From: an uncultured Clostridia bacterium
GTDB lineage: Bacteria > Bacillota > Clostridia > Lachnospirales > Cellulosilyticaceae
Assembly: GCA_937981575.1 (NCBI GenBank)
Contig: CALJNR010000016.1
Coordinates: 16,109 to 80,108, forward strand
Reading direction: 5' to 3'
Length of the DNA: 64,000 nt
The notes under the pieces are model-generated. The model saw only the letters and a program-made list of their open reading frames with translations. It made no database searches and was not told where the DNA came from. This document shows positions 54,855 to 63,523 of this stretch, in pieces. Position 1 is the stretch's first letter, and each line of letters starts with the position of its first letter. A program made the position numbers and the translations under genes.

Positions 54855-55429
54855 TCCTCCTTTTTATACATGAATTTTGCAAATAGAATTGCAATGAGTG
54901 TGGAGCATAGGGTAGCCAGAATGCAAGGGGCAATAATTTCTGTAGGATTGTGAGAGCCATAGGAAGTCCGGTAAGAGATCATATTAATAGAAATAAGCTG
55001 CACAGAAGAGATATTGATAATAAGAAACATGCACATGGCGTGGCTGGCTTTGTTTTTATTTTTATTAAGTTTCTGAAGTTCAGCAATGGCTTTTAGTCCT
55101 GGTGGAGTGGCTGCCCAGCCAAGTCCTAGGAAGTTTGCGATAAGATTGGTAGCTATGTATTTGCGTGCAGCATGATCTTGGGGAACGTCCGGAAACAAAA
55201 AATCTAATATTGGAGTCATTTTACGGGCTAGGGCATCGATAAGCTTAGCTTTTTCTGCGATACGCATAACGCCCATCCATAAAGCTATAATGCCCCCCAT
55301 CTCTATACATAATTTAACTGCTGATTGCGAAGATGAAAGTGCAGAAGCTGTCACTTCGCGCATACCTCCGCTAAAGCCGGATATAAGTATGGAAAATATG
55401 ACCATAAAGCTCCATAAGTAATTTAACAT
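54851..55429 (-). CDS. spmA: Spore maturation protein A
   Basis: The 192-aa membrane protein matches SpmA: WSFMVIFSILISGFSGGMRE, ALWMGVMRIAEKAKLIDALA written here as IALWMGVMRIAEKAKLIDAL, and ANFLGLGWAATPPGLKAIAE. It acts with SpmB in the forespore inner membrane. AAGGAGGG precedes the ATG, and the overlap with spmB shows one operon. It is direct evidence that the host forms spores. Confidence 0.93.
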   Translation of the reverse strand: MLNYLWSFMVIFSILISGFSGGMREVTASALSSSQSAVKLCIEMGGIIALWMGVMRIAEKAKLIDALARKMTPILDFLFPDVPQDHAARKYIATNLIANFLGLGWAATPPGLKAIAELQKLNKNKNKASHAMCMFLIINISSVQLISINMISYRTSYGSHNPTEIIAPCILATLCSTLIAILFAKFMYKKEE

Positions 55430-55574
55430 AAGACCCTCCTTTTGGTAATTTGAGTATAAAAAGCAAATTTATAAGTTGTCTTTATAAATATATGCAGGGG
55501 AAATGAGAACATGTACAATTTTGATTGAAGGATGTGGAAACTACTTACAGAAATGTAAACTCAAAAAAATGCAA

Positions 55575-55645
55575 ATCGACAGCTCGTAGTAAAGATTTCT
55601 ACAATAAAGTTATAAAAAACTTGCACAATATCATTATTCGACAAA
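55575..55645 (-). promoter_or_regulatory. Spo0A-box-like sites before abrB
   Basis: TTCGACA (55637-55643) is the reverse complement of the canonical 0A box TGTCGAA. ATCGACA (55575-55581) differs by one base. Both precede abrB, which is a Spo0A target in Bacillus. Two short matches can occur by chance in A/T-rich DNA. Confidence 0.4.
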
Positions 55646-55790
55646 TATTATATAATAAAATAGCATGATTTTTTAAAAAAATCTAAAAAGCTGTCAGAAG
55701 ATAATTGACTTTTATTGCTAATTATGGTACTTTATAATTATTAATGGGTGGAAAAATTTGAGAGAAAATAGTCAAAGGGAGAGGATTTTA

Positions 55791-56054
55791 GTGAAATCAA
55801 CAGGAATCGTAAGAAAAGTAGACGAATTAGGAAGAGTAGTATTACCAATCGAATTAAGAAGAAACTTAGACATCAATGAAAAAGATGCCTTAGAAATTTT
55901 TGTGGACGATGACAGAATTATACTTAAGAAATATGAACCAGCTGACATTTTTAACGGTAGTATGGAAGATCTAATCGATTACAAAGGAAAGAAAATTGCT
56001 AGAAAAACTGTATTAGAACTTGCTAGAATAGCAGGCTATAAAGTTAGTGAATAA
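55791..56054 (+). CDS. AbrB/SpoVT-type DNA-binding regulator
   Basis: The 87-aa protein begins VKSTGIVRKVDELGRVVLPI, the swapped-hairpin AbrB fold, with the start at GTG 55791 behind GGGAGAGG. The C-terminus after LKKYEPADIFNG is a short dimerisation tail. It would be a transition-state regulator in a spore former. 0A-box-like sites lie upstream and a terminator follows. Confidence 0.9.
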   Translation: MKSTGIVRKVDELGRVVLPIELRRNLDINEKDALEIFVDDDRIILKKYEPADIFNGSMEDLIDYKGKKIARKTVLELARIAGYKVSE

Positions 56055-56062
56055 CAAAAATT

Positions 56063-56093
56063 AAAAAAGACCTCGTTTTAGGGTCTTTTTTTA
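56063..56093 (+). terminator. Intrinsic terminator of abrB
   Basis: AAAAAAGACC (56063-56072) pairs with GGTCTTTTTT (56082-56091) and a T run follows. Confidence 0.9.
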
Positions 56094-56249
56094 TTGGTAC
56101 AAACTTATACACTTCCTAATAAAGGATAGTCTTTATTAAATCCTTGTAGGATATATCTCTATATGATATCTTCTTAATTGTATGTTATAATATTTTGGTA
56201 CATGAATTAATGCATACAAGTAAAAGGGGCAGGAGGGTGAACGAATTAC

Positions 56250-57734
56250 ATGGAGTTAAAATTATTTCATTTTATTGAAGATACCTTACATGCATTAGAA
56301 GAGATGAAAGAGGAACTGGAAAAGGCCAGCAGGGAGTTAGAAGGGTTTTTTGAAAGATTACTATTGGGGGCTAACAAAGGCTATATTAACATAAATTCGA
56401 GGGTAAAATCTAAAAAGAGCCTCAAAGAAAAAATTATAAGAAATGATTACTATCAGAAATATGATACAAGAGACAAGTTGTTTGAAAATATTCCAGATAT
56501 AATTGGTATAAGATTAGAATGCAGGTTTATCCAGGACGAAACAGATGTTTATAAGTTCATTAAAAGATATTTTAATGAAAAAATCGGTGTTTTAGAAGAT
56601 TATTACTGCAATCTAAGTGAGCCTAATATTATTCTAGATCTAGGAAGTAAACAACCAAAAGAGCAGAAAAACGGCATAAAGATGTATAGAATTGATGGGA
56701 AGTACTTATGTGAAGGCAAAAGTATTAACTTTGAGATCCAGATCAAATCCTTAGTTAATATTTTTTGGAGTGAAATAGAACATAAAGTTATTTATAAAAA
56801 TTATAATTATGTGATTGCAGATGCTTTCTATAAGGATATTATGAAGGCTATCAAGAACAGTTTAACAACGATTGACCAGCAGCTCTTGCTTATATCGAAT
56901 CAGTTTGATTCAGGAGAGTCAAATTCTTTTGAAAAAAGTGAAGAACAGCTTGAAAACCTATTATCAAAAATTATCTATGACATATTTGCTGTGCGCATGA
57001 AAGAAAGCATTGGTGTTTTAATTGATTTCAGGCAGTCTTGTGAAGCTATTGTGAAATATGTGTTCAGAGATCGATCAGATTATGGGCTAGAGAAGTATAA
57101 TCAAAACTTTGTATTAGGATTTGATAGGTTAAGGCAGCTAGATCAAAGTAAAATAGACTTTAAAAAGCAGCTTACGTTTGACAGAGAGCCTATTTTAAAA
57201 GATGAGTGTACAAAAATGCTTGCAAAGCATATTAAAAGTTGTATTAATGAGGAATTTCAGTGGAGTTTGTTTTTCCGTATACTCTTTGAGATCGAAAAAG
57301 GGACCAATGCTCAAGACTTTGAAAATTACTTGCATTATTATACGGATAAGCTTTATTCCCGAATCGCGGCCTATAAGTTGAGTTCGAATTTTACATCTGC
57401 GGAAACACAGGCTATCTTAGAAACGCTGATGATTCGGTTTGTGCATATTTTTATTAAAGTTAACTCAGTAGAACTTCTTTATGATAATATGACTGAGCAA
57501 ATTATCAAAGTCATTAATGCCATAGTTGATGCTGTCTATAGAAATATTTTGACCTATGAACAGTGGGAAAAAGAAAAAGACATTTATTTGACACTTTTGG
57601 AACTAAGACTGCTGACGATGTTTAATATGGATATCAAGGCTGAAAAGGTGTTAGATTTCCTGGAAAGAGTAAGATACAGCAAGTCGAATATTGAGATGCC
57701 TAAAGGCATATTAAAATACATCTATAAGCTCTAA
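56250..57734 (+). CDS. RelA/SpoT-fold protein with long C-terminal extension
   Basis: The 494-aa protein has an N-terminal helix pair, then a RelA/SpoT nucleotidyltransferase-like core: RVKSKKSLKEKI (51-62), PDIIGIRLECRF with Asp83, and FEIQIKSLVNIFWSEIEHK with Glu162. The G-loop, NGYxSxH in ppGpp synthetases, reads NGIKMYRIDG here. Residues 230-494 are an all-helical region I do not recognise. The start has GGGCAGGAGG, with the ATG at 56250. It may make or bind a different alarmone, or be inactive. Confidence 0.82.
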   Translation: MELKLFHFIEDTLHALEEMKEELEKASRELEGFFERLLLGANKGYININSRVKSKKSLKEKIIRNDYYQKYDTRDKLFENIPDIIGIRLECRFIQDETDVYKFIKRYFNEKIGVLEDYYCNLSEPNIILDLGSKQPKEQKNGIKMYRIDGKYLCEGKSINFEIQIKSLVNIFWSEIEHKVIYKNYNYVIADAFYKDIMKAIKNSLTTIDQQLLLISNQFDSGESNSFEKSEEQLENLLSKIIYDIFAVRMKESIGVLIDFRQSCEAIVKYVFRDRSDYGLEKYNQNFVLGFDRLRQLDQSKIDFKKQLTFDREPILKDECTKMLAKHIKSCINEEFQWSLFFRILFEIEKGTNAQDFENYLHYYTDKLYSRIAAYKLSSNFTSAETQAILETLMIRFVHIFIKVNSVELLYDNMTEQIIKVINAIVDAVYRNILTYEQWEKEKDIYLTLLELRLLTMFNMDIKAEKVLDFLERVRYSKSNIEMPKGILKYIYKL

Positions 57735-57964
57735 TTATCGAGGTTTTACTAATTAGATTTAGTGATAAGTGAGATAAATACTGAGTGGACTTAAAGAATA
57801 TTTAAGCAAGAGTTTAAATAATTATACAATATTTTTCCGGAAATTACTGGTCTCATATAGGATAAAAATAAATATTATGTTATAATATGTGGGTATGTTA
57901 CCTTAAAGACTTTATCAATCTTAGCATAAATAAATTTTTAATAGATATATAAGGAGGAAAAGGC

Positions 57965-60259
57965 GTGATTAAATTATTTGAAGGAGGAGCTTATCTTGTT
58001 GATGGCAGAGAACTTATTGCAGATAACTTAGAGGCTCCAAATGTACTTAAGCAAAAGTTAGGAGATGGGGTACCATCTAAAGAAGAAGCACTGAAAAATA
58101 CAATAGCTTATAGCATACTTGAAGCCCATAATACATCAGAAGATATGAATAAGCTTAAAATTAAATTTGATGCAATGGCTTCACATGATATTACTTATGT
58201 AGGAATTGTTCAAACAGCAAGAGCCAGCGGGCTTACAGAGTTTCCTATTCCTTATGTGCTTACCAACTGTCATAACAGTCTTTGCGCAGTAGGAGGAACA
58301 ATTAATGAGGATGACCATATGTTTGGTCTTTCGGCAGCTAAAAAATATGGCGGTATTTATGTGCCAGCTCATATGGCTGTTATTCATCAATATATGCGCG
58401 AAATGATGAGTGGCTGCGGTAAAATGATTTTGGGTTCAGACAGCCATACAAGATACGGAGCGCTGGGGACAATGGCTATAGGAGAAGGCGGCGGGGAGCT
58501 TGCAAAGCAGCTGCTTCGTAAAACTTATGATGTAAACCGTCCGGGTGTTGTAGCCATTTACCTGACAGGCAAAGTCCAAAAAGGTGTAGGACCGCAAGAC
58601 GTGGCACTGGCGATCATTGGAGAAGTGTTTAAGAATGGCTATGTTAAAAACAAAGTTATGGAGTTTGTTGGAGACGGCATCAAAGACCTTAATGTAGAAT
58701 ACAGAAATGGTATTGACGTTATGACAACAGAAACGACTTGTCTTTCTTCTATATGGGAAACAGACGGACAAGTAGAAGAATATTTTGAGGCTCATGGCAG
58801 AAAAGAGGCTTACAAAGCACTTAAACCAGGCAAAGTTGCTTACTATGATGGGGTTGTTTATGTAGATTTATCTAAGATCAAGCCTATGATTGCGCTGCCA
58901 TTCCACCCAAGCAATACTTATACCATTGAAGAGTTAAATGCCAACCTTTATGATATATTAGGAACAGTTGAAGAAGAAGCAAGAGCGCAGTTCGCTAAAG
59001 CTAAAGTTAACTTTACCTTAAGAGATAAGATTAAAAATGGCAGGCTCTTGGTACAGCAGGGCGTTATCGCTGGCTGTGCAGGAGGAACTTATGATAATAT
59101 CTGTGATGCAGCAGATATTTTAAATGGACAATCAATAGGAGACGGAGAATATGCACTTAGTGTATACCCATCCAGTCAGCCGACTTACATGAGCCTTGTT
59201 GAAAATGGTGCGATTACTAAGCTTATGGCGTCAGGCGCTACGATTAGGACGGCGTTCTGCGGACCATGTTTTGGAGCTGGAGATGTACCTCCAAATAATT
59301 CACTCAGCATCAGACACTCTACAAGAAACTTCTTAAACCGTGAAGGTTCAAAACCAAGTGATGGACAAATTGCTTCTGTAGCACTTATGGATGCAAGAAG
59401 TATTGCTGCAACATCTATAAACGGTGGATACCTAACAGCGGCTACAGATATTGATGCAGATTATACAAAACCTAAATACTACTTTAACAGTAAGATCTAT
59501 GAAACACGCTGCTATAATGGAGTGGGCAAAGCGGATACTGAGGCTGATCTTAAATTTGGTCCAAACATTACAGACTGGCCAAAGATGTCTAATTTAACAG
59601 ATCATATTGTGCTTAAAGTTGCAGCAGAAATTCATGATGAAGTTACAACAACAGATGAGCTGATTCCATCAGGTGAAACTTCTAGCTACCGTTCAAATCC
59701 GCTTAGACTCGCTGAATTTACATTATCACGCCGTGATCCAGGCTATGTAGGAAGAGCTAAGGAAATTCAAAAGGTGGAGTTTGCAAGACTTGAAGGTAAA
59801 GATCCGGTTGAAGTCAGTGAAGAAGTTAAAGCTGTATTTGATAAGATTAAAGGCATTGATGGATTTGCTGCTATTGATGCTAAAGCTACAGGTATCGGAA
59901 GTGTAATTTATGCGGTGAAACCAGGAGATGGTTCTGCTCGTGAGCAGGCAGCATCTTGTCAAAAAGTACTTGGCGGCTGGGCAAACATCGCAAGAGAGTA
60001 TGCAACGAAGAGATATCGTTCGAACCTTATTAACTGGGGAATGGTGCCGTTTACATTTGGCGGAGAACTGCAGTTTTCAAATGGAGATTATATCTTTGTT
60101 CCAAATATTAAGCAGGCAGTTGAAGATAAAGTAACTGATATCAAAGCGTATGTTGTTTCAGATACAATTAAAGAAGTTACATTAACTTTATCTGATTTAA
60201 CGGATGATGAAAGAAAGATTATCCTTGCTGGATGTCTTATTAACTATTATAAAGCATAA
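57965..60259 (+). CDS. Aconitase-family hydratase (YbhJ-like)
   Basis: The 764-aa protein has aconitase-type segments: [20 protein letters not shown], cluster Cys in [11 protein letters not shown] and [10 protein letters not shown], and a C-terminal swivel-like domain with SLINW-type [13 protein letters not shown]. It resembles E. coli YbhJ, whose substrate is unknown. It begins at GTG 57965 behind AAGGAGG. Codon use is biased as in highly expressed genes. Its true substrate and whether it holds a 4Fe-4S cluster are not shown. Confidence 0.88.
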   Translation: MIKLFEGGAYLVDGRELIADNLEAPNVLKQKLGDGVPSKEEALKNTIAYSILEAHNTSEDMNKLKIKFDAMASHDITYVGIVQTARASGLTEFPIPYVLTNCHNSLCAVGGTINEDDHMFGLSAAKKYGGIYVPAHMAVIHQYMREMMSGCGKMILGSDSHTRYGALGTMAIGEGGGELAKQLLRKTYDVNRPGVVAIYLTGKVQKGVGPQDVALAIIGEVFKNGYVKNKVMEFVGDGIKDLNVEYRNGIDVMTTETTCLSSIWETDGQVEEYFEAHGRKEAYKALKPGKVAYYDGVVYVDLSKIKPMIALPFHPSNTYTIEELNANLYDILGTVEEEARAQFAKAKVNFTLRDKIKNGRLLVQQGVIAGCAGGTYDNICDAADILNGQSIGDGEYALSVYPSSQPTYMSLVENGAITKLMASGATIRTAFCGPCFGAGDVPPNNSLSIRHSTRNFLNREGSKPSDGQIASVALMDARSIAATSINGGYLTAATDIDADYTKPKYYFNSKIYETRCYNGVGKADTEADLKFGPNITDWPKMSNLTDHIVLKVAAEIHDEVTTTDELIPSGETSSYRSNPLRLAEFTLSRRDPGYVGRAKEIQKVEFARLEGKDPVEVSEEVKAVFDKIKGIDGFAAIDAKATGIGSVIYAVKPGDGSAREQAASCQKVLGGWANIAREYATKRYRSNLINWGMVPFTFGGELQFSNGDYIFVPNIKQAVEDKVTDIKAYVVSDTIKEVTLTLSDLTDDERKIILAGCLINYYKA

Positions 60260-60371
60260 AAATTATAGAGCTAAAAGTAAGCGGGACATGGGTTTTTAGG
60301 AATAGAGGGACTCATTAGAATGATGAACTGAAGTTAAAGGAACTGGCGAGTGAAGTTGTTGGTGAGGGGTC

Positions 60372-60458
60372 GCAAGGAAGGCAGGGATGCCTCGCATCTC
60401 TCCACGCCAACCCACAGCCTACCCGAGTCGAGCTTCGAGGCACCCCTGCCTCCCTTGC
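60372..60458 (+). repeat. GC-rich hairpin element, copy A
   Basis: Bases 60372-60394 pair with 60436-60458 over 23 positions with two mismatches, around a 41-base loop containing CCACGCC, CCCACAGCC and CCCGAGTC. Its GC content is far above its surroundings. Copy B at 62732-62803 lies in the opposite orientation with the loop conserved and the stem altered but still paired. Confidence 0.8.
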
Positions 60459-60520
60459 TGGCTGTTCTAAACTTTAGGATTTTTAACTAAAAAAGATAAC
60501 GATTGATATAATAAAATAGA

Positions 60521-60566
60521 TAGGCGAAACTACTGATTGTTAAATACAGGAGTTTCGCCTATTTTA
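60521..60566. terminator. Terminator near the end of the frameshifted gene
   Basis: TAGGCGAAACT (60521-60531) pairs with AGTTTCGCCTA (60551-60561), with an inner CTG/CAG helix and TTTT after the stem. Confidence 0.8.
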
Positions 60567-60658
60567 GTTGCAAATTGATTTGGGAAGTCATTATTTTTAA
60601 AAGTTTCTGGTCCTATGTCAGATGTATGAAAGTATTGTATATCGTAACATGGATGTTG

Positions 60659-61008
60659 TTATAAACCTTGAATAGGGAAATCCAGCTCATTTTCTGGGAT
60701 GCCTAGGGAACGTCCATATGCTAAAACATCAGTCCACGTGTTTTTATTTACGTAATTAAATTCAAATGTTTGCCCGCCAAAAACCGCAATAATATCTGTA
60801 CCTTTCCAAAAATGCATATACCAGTCTCCGATAATATGGCGGGATAGTTCATATATTTCTTCTCTAGACACGCAGACTTCATACATATCCACCTATCAGC
60901 AGGGTTTTCGTGCCTGGTTATACGCATCTTTCTAAAATTTAAGCTACTCAGGATTCTGTTATCATCAAGGCTTTCTTCTATAATAATTCCGCTGTAATCT
61001 TTGGTCAC
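60659..61008 (-). pseudogene. Frameshifted small hypothetical gene
   Basis: Translation from GTG 61008 (GGAG 8 bases upstream) gives VTKDYSGIIIEESLDDNRIL to HENPADRW. It then shifts out of frame; the coherent remainder MYEVCVSREEIYELSRHIIG to ELDFPIQG lies in the next frame and ends at 60659. One base seems missing near 60888. Joined, it is a single protein of about 115 aa with FWKGTDIIAVFGGQTFEFNY. It could be a pseudogene, a sequencing error or a programmed shift. Confidence 0.75.
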
Positions 61009-61017
61009 CCTAATCAC

Positions 61018-61547
61018 TCCTTTATTTTAATAGATAACTATACTCAGGATTTCAGAAATTAAATCCGCAAGATTTTTTTATTTTTTGTAAGAAATATTGA
61101 AGATATTTACTGTTATGGAAATCGGTGTTTTTTAAGTTGCCCTAAGCGAGCTTAGAGACTTCTCTTATAATTGCGTATTCCGCTGACTCTTCAAAAAGTG
61201 AAGTATTTATTTAAAAAATAGTACTGTTAGGAGAAGAAAGATTCGGGATATATAGGTTATGGCATCTAATTGATCTATGTATAGACTTCAGCATTTTATG
61301 TATAAAAGTACTACATGTTGTGCAACAGCTATTGCAAAAATTTTCGAAATTATTATAGTAGAGATAGATAGTATTTGGCCTGATGGATGAGAAGAATAAT
61401 ATAATGCGTTATTTTTACAATTTATTTTTAATAAGGCGAGTAAAAAAATAAGAATAGATATATATGTTGGTATAATGCATGCTTTATATATACGTTTTTT
61501 AGTGCACATAAATTACGTAAAATTATTTTAAACAAGGAGGAGAAATA
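61018..61547. other. Non-coding interval before the bacteriocin-like gene
   Basis: No convincing gene is present. A palindrome CTAAGC-GA-GCTTAG (61142-61155) lies early in it, and A/T-rich sequence without a clear promoter leads to the ribosome binding site. A minus-strand frame at 61288-61509 lacks a site and was rejected. Confidence 0.4.
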
Positions 61548-61757
61548 ATGGAAAGATTTAAAGAACTAAATGAAAAAGAATTAATGGGGATGGATGGTGG
61601 AGTAGGTAAATTTGTTGCTGAAGTAGGCAAAGATTTAGTTAAATGGATTATCGTTGATACAATTTATGAAAATGCAATTAAACCAGCAATTCAAACCAAT
61701 ATGGATAGAATTAGAAATTATGATGGGCCACACTACAGTGAGTTATATATGAAATAG
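61548..61757 (+). CDS. Double-glycine leader peptide, bacteriocin-like (69 aa)
   Basis: The 18-residue leader MERFKELNEKELMGMDGG ends in Gly-Gly and has the hydrophobic and acidic spacing of class II bacteriocin and ComC leaders cut by peptidase-C39 exporters. The 51-residue core starts VGKFVAEVGKDLVKWIIVDT, is amphipathic in its first half and charged in its second. AAGGAGGAG precedes the ATG. No exporter is nearby; the CPBP protease 113 bases downstream could give immunity. Confidence 0.8.
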   Translation: MERFKELNEKELMGMDGGVGKFVAEVGKDLVKWIIVDTIYENAIKPAIQTNMDRIRNYDGPHYSELYMK

Positions 61758-61870
61758 AGTTGCTATTATCGATACATTATTATTTAAATAATAATGTATC
61801 GATTTAGTTTATTATCTGTTTTTTATAACCTTTAGTGTATAAAAAGTATGTAATAGGGAGTGTGGCATAA

Positions 61871-62662
61871 ATGAAGATAGGGACAATAAATATGTTTTCT
61901 TACCTAAAGGCACTACTATGGGGAGTAGTGTTAGCTTTGGCTATACAGATGTTATATAGCTTATTAGATGGGATATCTAGTTATCTTATATCATTTTTAG
62001 TAGAATCTGAGTTTATAATTGAACTTATAAGTAACTTAGTGGCAATAGCTATTTTTGGGATAATATTAGTATGTTTTATGAATAAGTTCTTTGGAGATAT
62101 TCAATTAGGGCTAACATGCCTGCCGAATACTAAATGGATTATGTTTTCCTTGCTAATACTTACTAGTTATTTACTAATCAAAAATAATACACTTGATCTA
62201 ATCACATCTTTTTTTCCTGTAAATCCATTGATAGCAAAAGCAGCGGATAGGATTAACGATTCAAATGTAAATCAATTTATTTTTAGTATATGTATTAGTG
62301 GGCCAATTATCGAGGAAATAGCAACGAGGGGGATAATACTTAATCGTCTATATAAAAAATATAATGCTGCGAGTGCAATTATACTTAGTGCATTCGCCTT
62401 TGCTATAGTACATTTTGATTTGCATCAAGGAATTAATGCATTTATCGTTGGTTGTATTTTTGGATATTTATATGTGCGTACTCACTCTATATTATTATGT
62501 ATAATCTTACATATGCTCAGTAATTTGTATATTACTTTAAGTTACTTTTATCCACATTACATATATAAGTTAAATGAGCAATTCGATATGAGAGAAATCT
62601 TTTTTGGAATGATATTTTTAATTTGTGGACTTATAGTTAACAAAACGCTTCGAACTGAGTAA
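61871..62662 (+). CDS. CPBP family intramembrane metalloprotease
   Basis: The 263-aa protein has seven or eight helices and all three CPBP (Abi/CAAX) motifs: Glu148-Glu149 and Arg153 in EEIATRG, Phe177 and His181 in FAIVHF, and His214 with Asn218 in HMLSN. Family members beside class II bacteriocin genes often give self-immunity. GGGAGTG precedes the ATG at longish spacing. The stop lies inside a hairpin at 62644-62689. Confidence 0.9.
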   Translation: MKIGTINMFSYLKALLWGVVLALAIQMLYSLLDGISSYLISFLVESEFIIELISNLVAIAIFGIILVCFMNKFFGDIQLGLTCLPNTKWIMFSLLILTSYLLIKNNTLDLITSFFPVNPLIAKAADRINDSNVNQFIFSICISGPIIEEIATRGIILNRLYKKYNAASAIILSAFAFAIVHFDLHQGINAFIVGCIFGYLYVRTHSILLCIILHMLSNLYITLSYFYPHYIYKLNEQFDMREIFFGMIFLICGLIVNKTLRTE

Positions 62663-62689
62663 TTTTAGTTTACATCAGTTCGGAGCGTT
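62644..62689 (+). terminator. Stem-loop at the end of the CPBP gene
   Basis: AACGCTTCGAACTGA (62644-62658) pairs with TCAGTTCGGAGCGTT (62675-62689), with one wobble, and spans the stop codon. A short AAATT follows, so the termination strength is uncertain. Confidence 0.65.
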
Positions 62690-62731
62690 AAATTATGTTG
62701 AGCGACTAAGGTGAAAATATCGGCTCGATCT

Positions 62732-62803
62732 GGCTGGAGCCCCTTGCGGCTTGACTCGGGTTTGGCTGTGGGAGGCGTGGAAAGATGTAAGGGGGCCCCA
62801 GCC
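62732..62803 (-). repeat. GC-rich hairpin element, copy B
   Basis: Bases 62732-62745 pair with 62789-62803 (one bulge, one mismatch) around a 43-base loop that in reverse complement matches the loop of copy A at about four fifths of positions (CCACGCC, CCCACAGCC, CCCGAGTC). The stem sequence differs from copy A yet pairs. The orientation is opposite to copy A. Confidence 0.8.
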
Positions 62804-63082
62804 TGCCTTGCGAACCTTGTATAGATACTTATCTTAAAGGTTTTTAGTAGTTTTAGGACAGCCTGTTGGGGTGGGGTGAAGAGGCGAGAGGTATTCCTGA
62901 TTTCGGCGCGGAACTTATAAAAAATAATGTATAATAGATTATTTGAAATAATAAAAATATTATAAATAATTTTAGTGTGATATTTGTTTGAAACAGTGTA
63001 TTATGAGGCTTGTCAACATAAATATTTGTTTAAAATAACTTTTTTGTTTCAAAGCTATAATAATTTATGTACAAAATATAAA

Positions 63083-63126
63083 ACAGTTTTTTGGTTATTG
63101 ACAAAAAACTGTACAGAATATATAAT
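63083..63126 (+). promoter_or_regulatory. ptsHI promoter with flanking inverted repeat
   Basis: TTGACA (63098-63103) and TATAAT (63121-63126) are exactly 17 bp apart. ACAGTTTTTTG (63083-63093) and CAAAAAACTGT (63102-63112) are perfect 11-bp arms around the -35, a likely repressor site. Confidence 0.85.
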
Positions 63127-63142
63127 GTGGTTAATAAGACGA

Positions 63143-63215
63143 AGTGTGTTACTGATTTGATCAGGCATAAACTTTTACCATTGGAAGAACTCCGGTAATT
63201 GTTTGTGCCTTTTTT
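63143..63215 (+). promoter_or_regulatory. RAT antiterminator overlapping an intrinsic terminator before ptsH
   Basis: TGTTACTGATTTGATCAGGC (63147-63166) followed by ATAAAC resembles the RNA antiterminator bound by BglG/LicT/GlcT proteins. Its GGCATAAAC (63164-63172) also forms the 5' arm of a terminator with GTTTGTGCC (63201-63209), an inner TTACC/GGTAA helix and a T6 tail. The two folds exclude each other. Confidence 0.85.
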
Positions 63216-63250
63216 GTTGTCCAATTAAAAAAATCAAAAGGAGGATATAT

Positions 63251-63505
63251 ATGGAGCAATTTAATATATCAATCAAAAATGAAACAGGGCTGCATGCAAG
63301 ACCTGCTAGCCAACTGGTTAAGAAGGCTGCTGAGTTCTCTTCAACGATCACCATCGAAAGAGATGGCAAAACCGCAGATGCCAAAAGGCTTTTAAACATT
63401 ATGGCACTTAATATCAAACAAGGAGAATCTATTAAGGTAACTGCTGAAGGAGCTGATGAAAAAGCTGCAGCAGCTGCAATCAAAGCAGTGATAGAATCAT
63501 TCTAA
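63251..63505 (+). CDS. ptsH: HPr-family PTS phosphocarrier, Ser46 replaced by Arg
   Basis: The 84-aa protein has the HPr active site TGLHARPAS with His15, which takes phosphate from enzyme I. At the site of regulatory Ser46, within the helix KSIMxxMxL of HPr, the sequence is AKRLLNIMAL with Arg46, so HPr kinase could not act there. Its start at ATG 63251 has AAAGGAGG. It is followed by ptsI after 18 bases. Confidence 0.92.
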   Translation: MEQFNISIKNETGLHARPASQLVKKAAEFSSTITIERDGKTADAKRLLNIMALNIKQGESIKVTAEGADEKAAAAAIKAVIESF

Positions 63506-63523
63506 ATAAGGCAGGGTTAAACT

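Noticed and set aside
61288..61509. A 73-codon minus-strand frame rich in hydrophobic residues
   Set aside because: It has no ribosome binding site and lies in A/T-rich non-coding sequence where such frames arise by chance.
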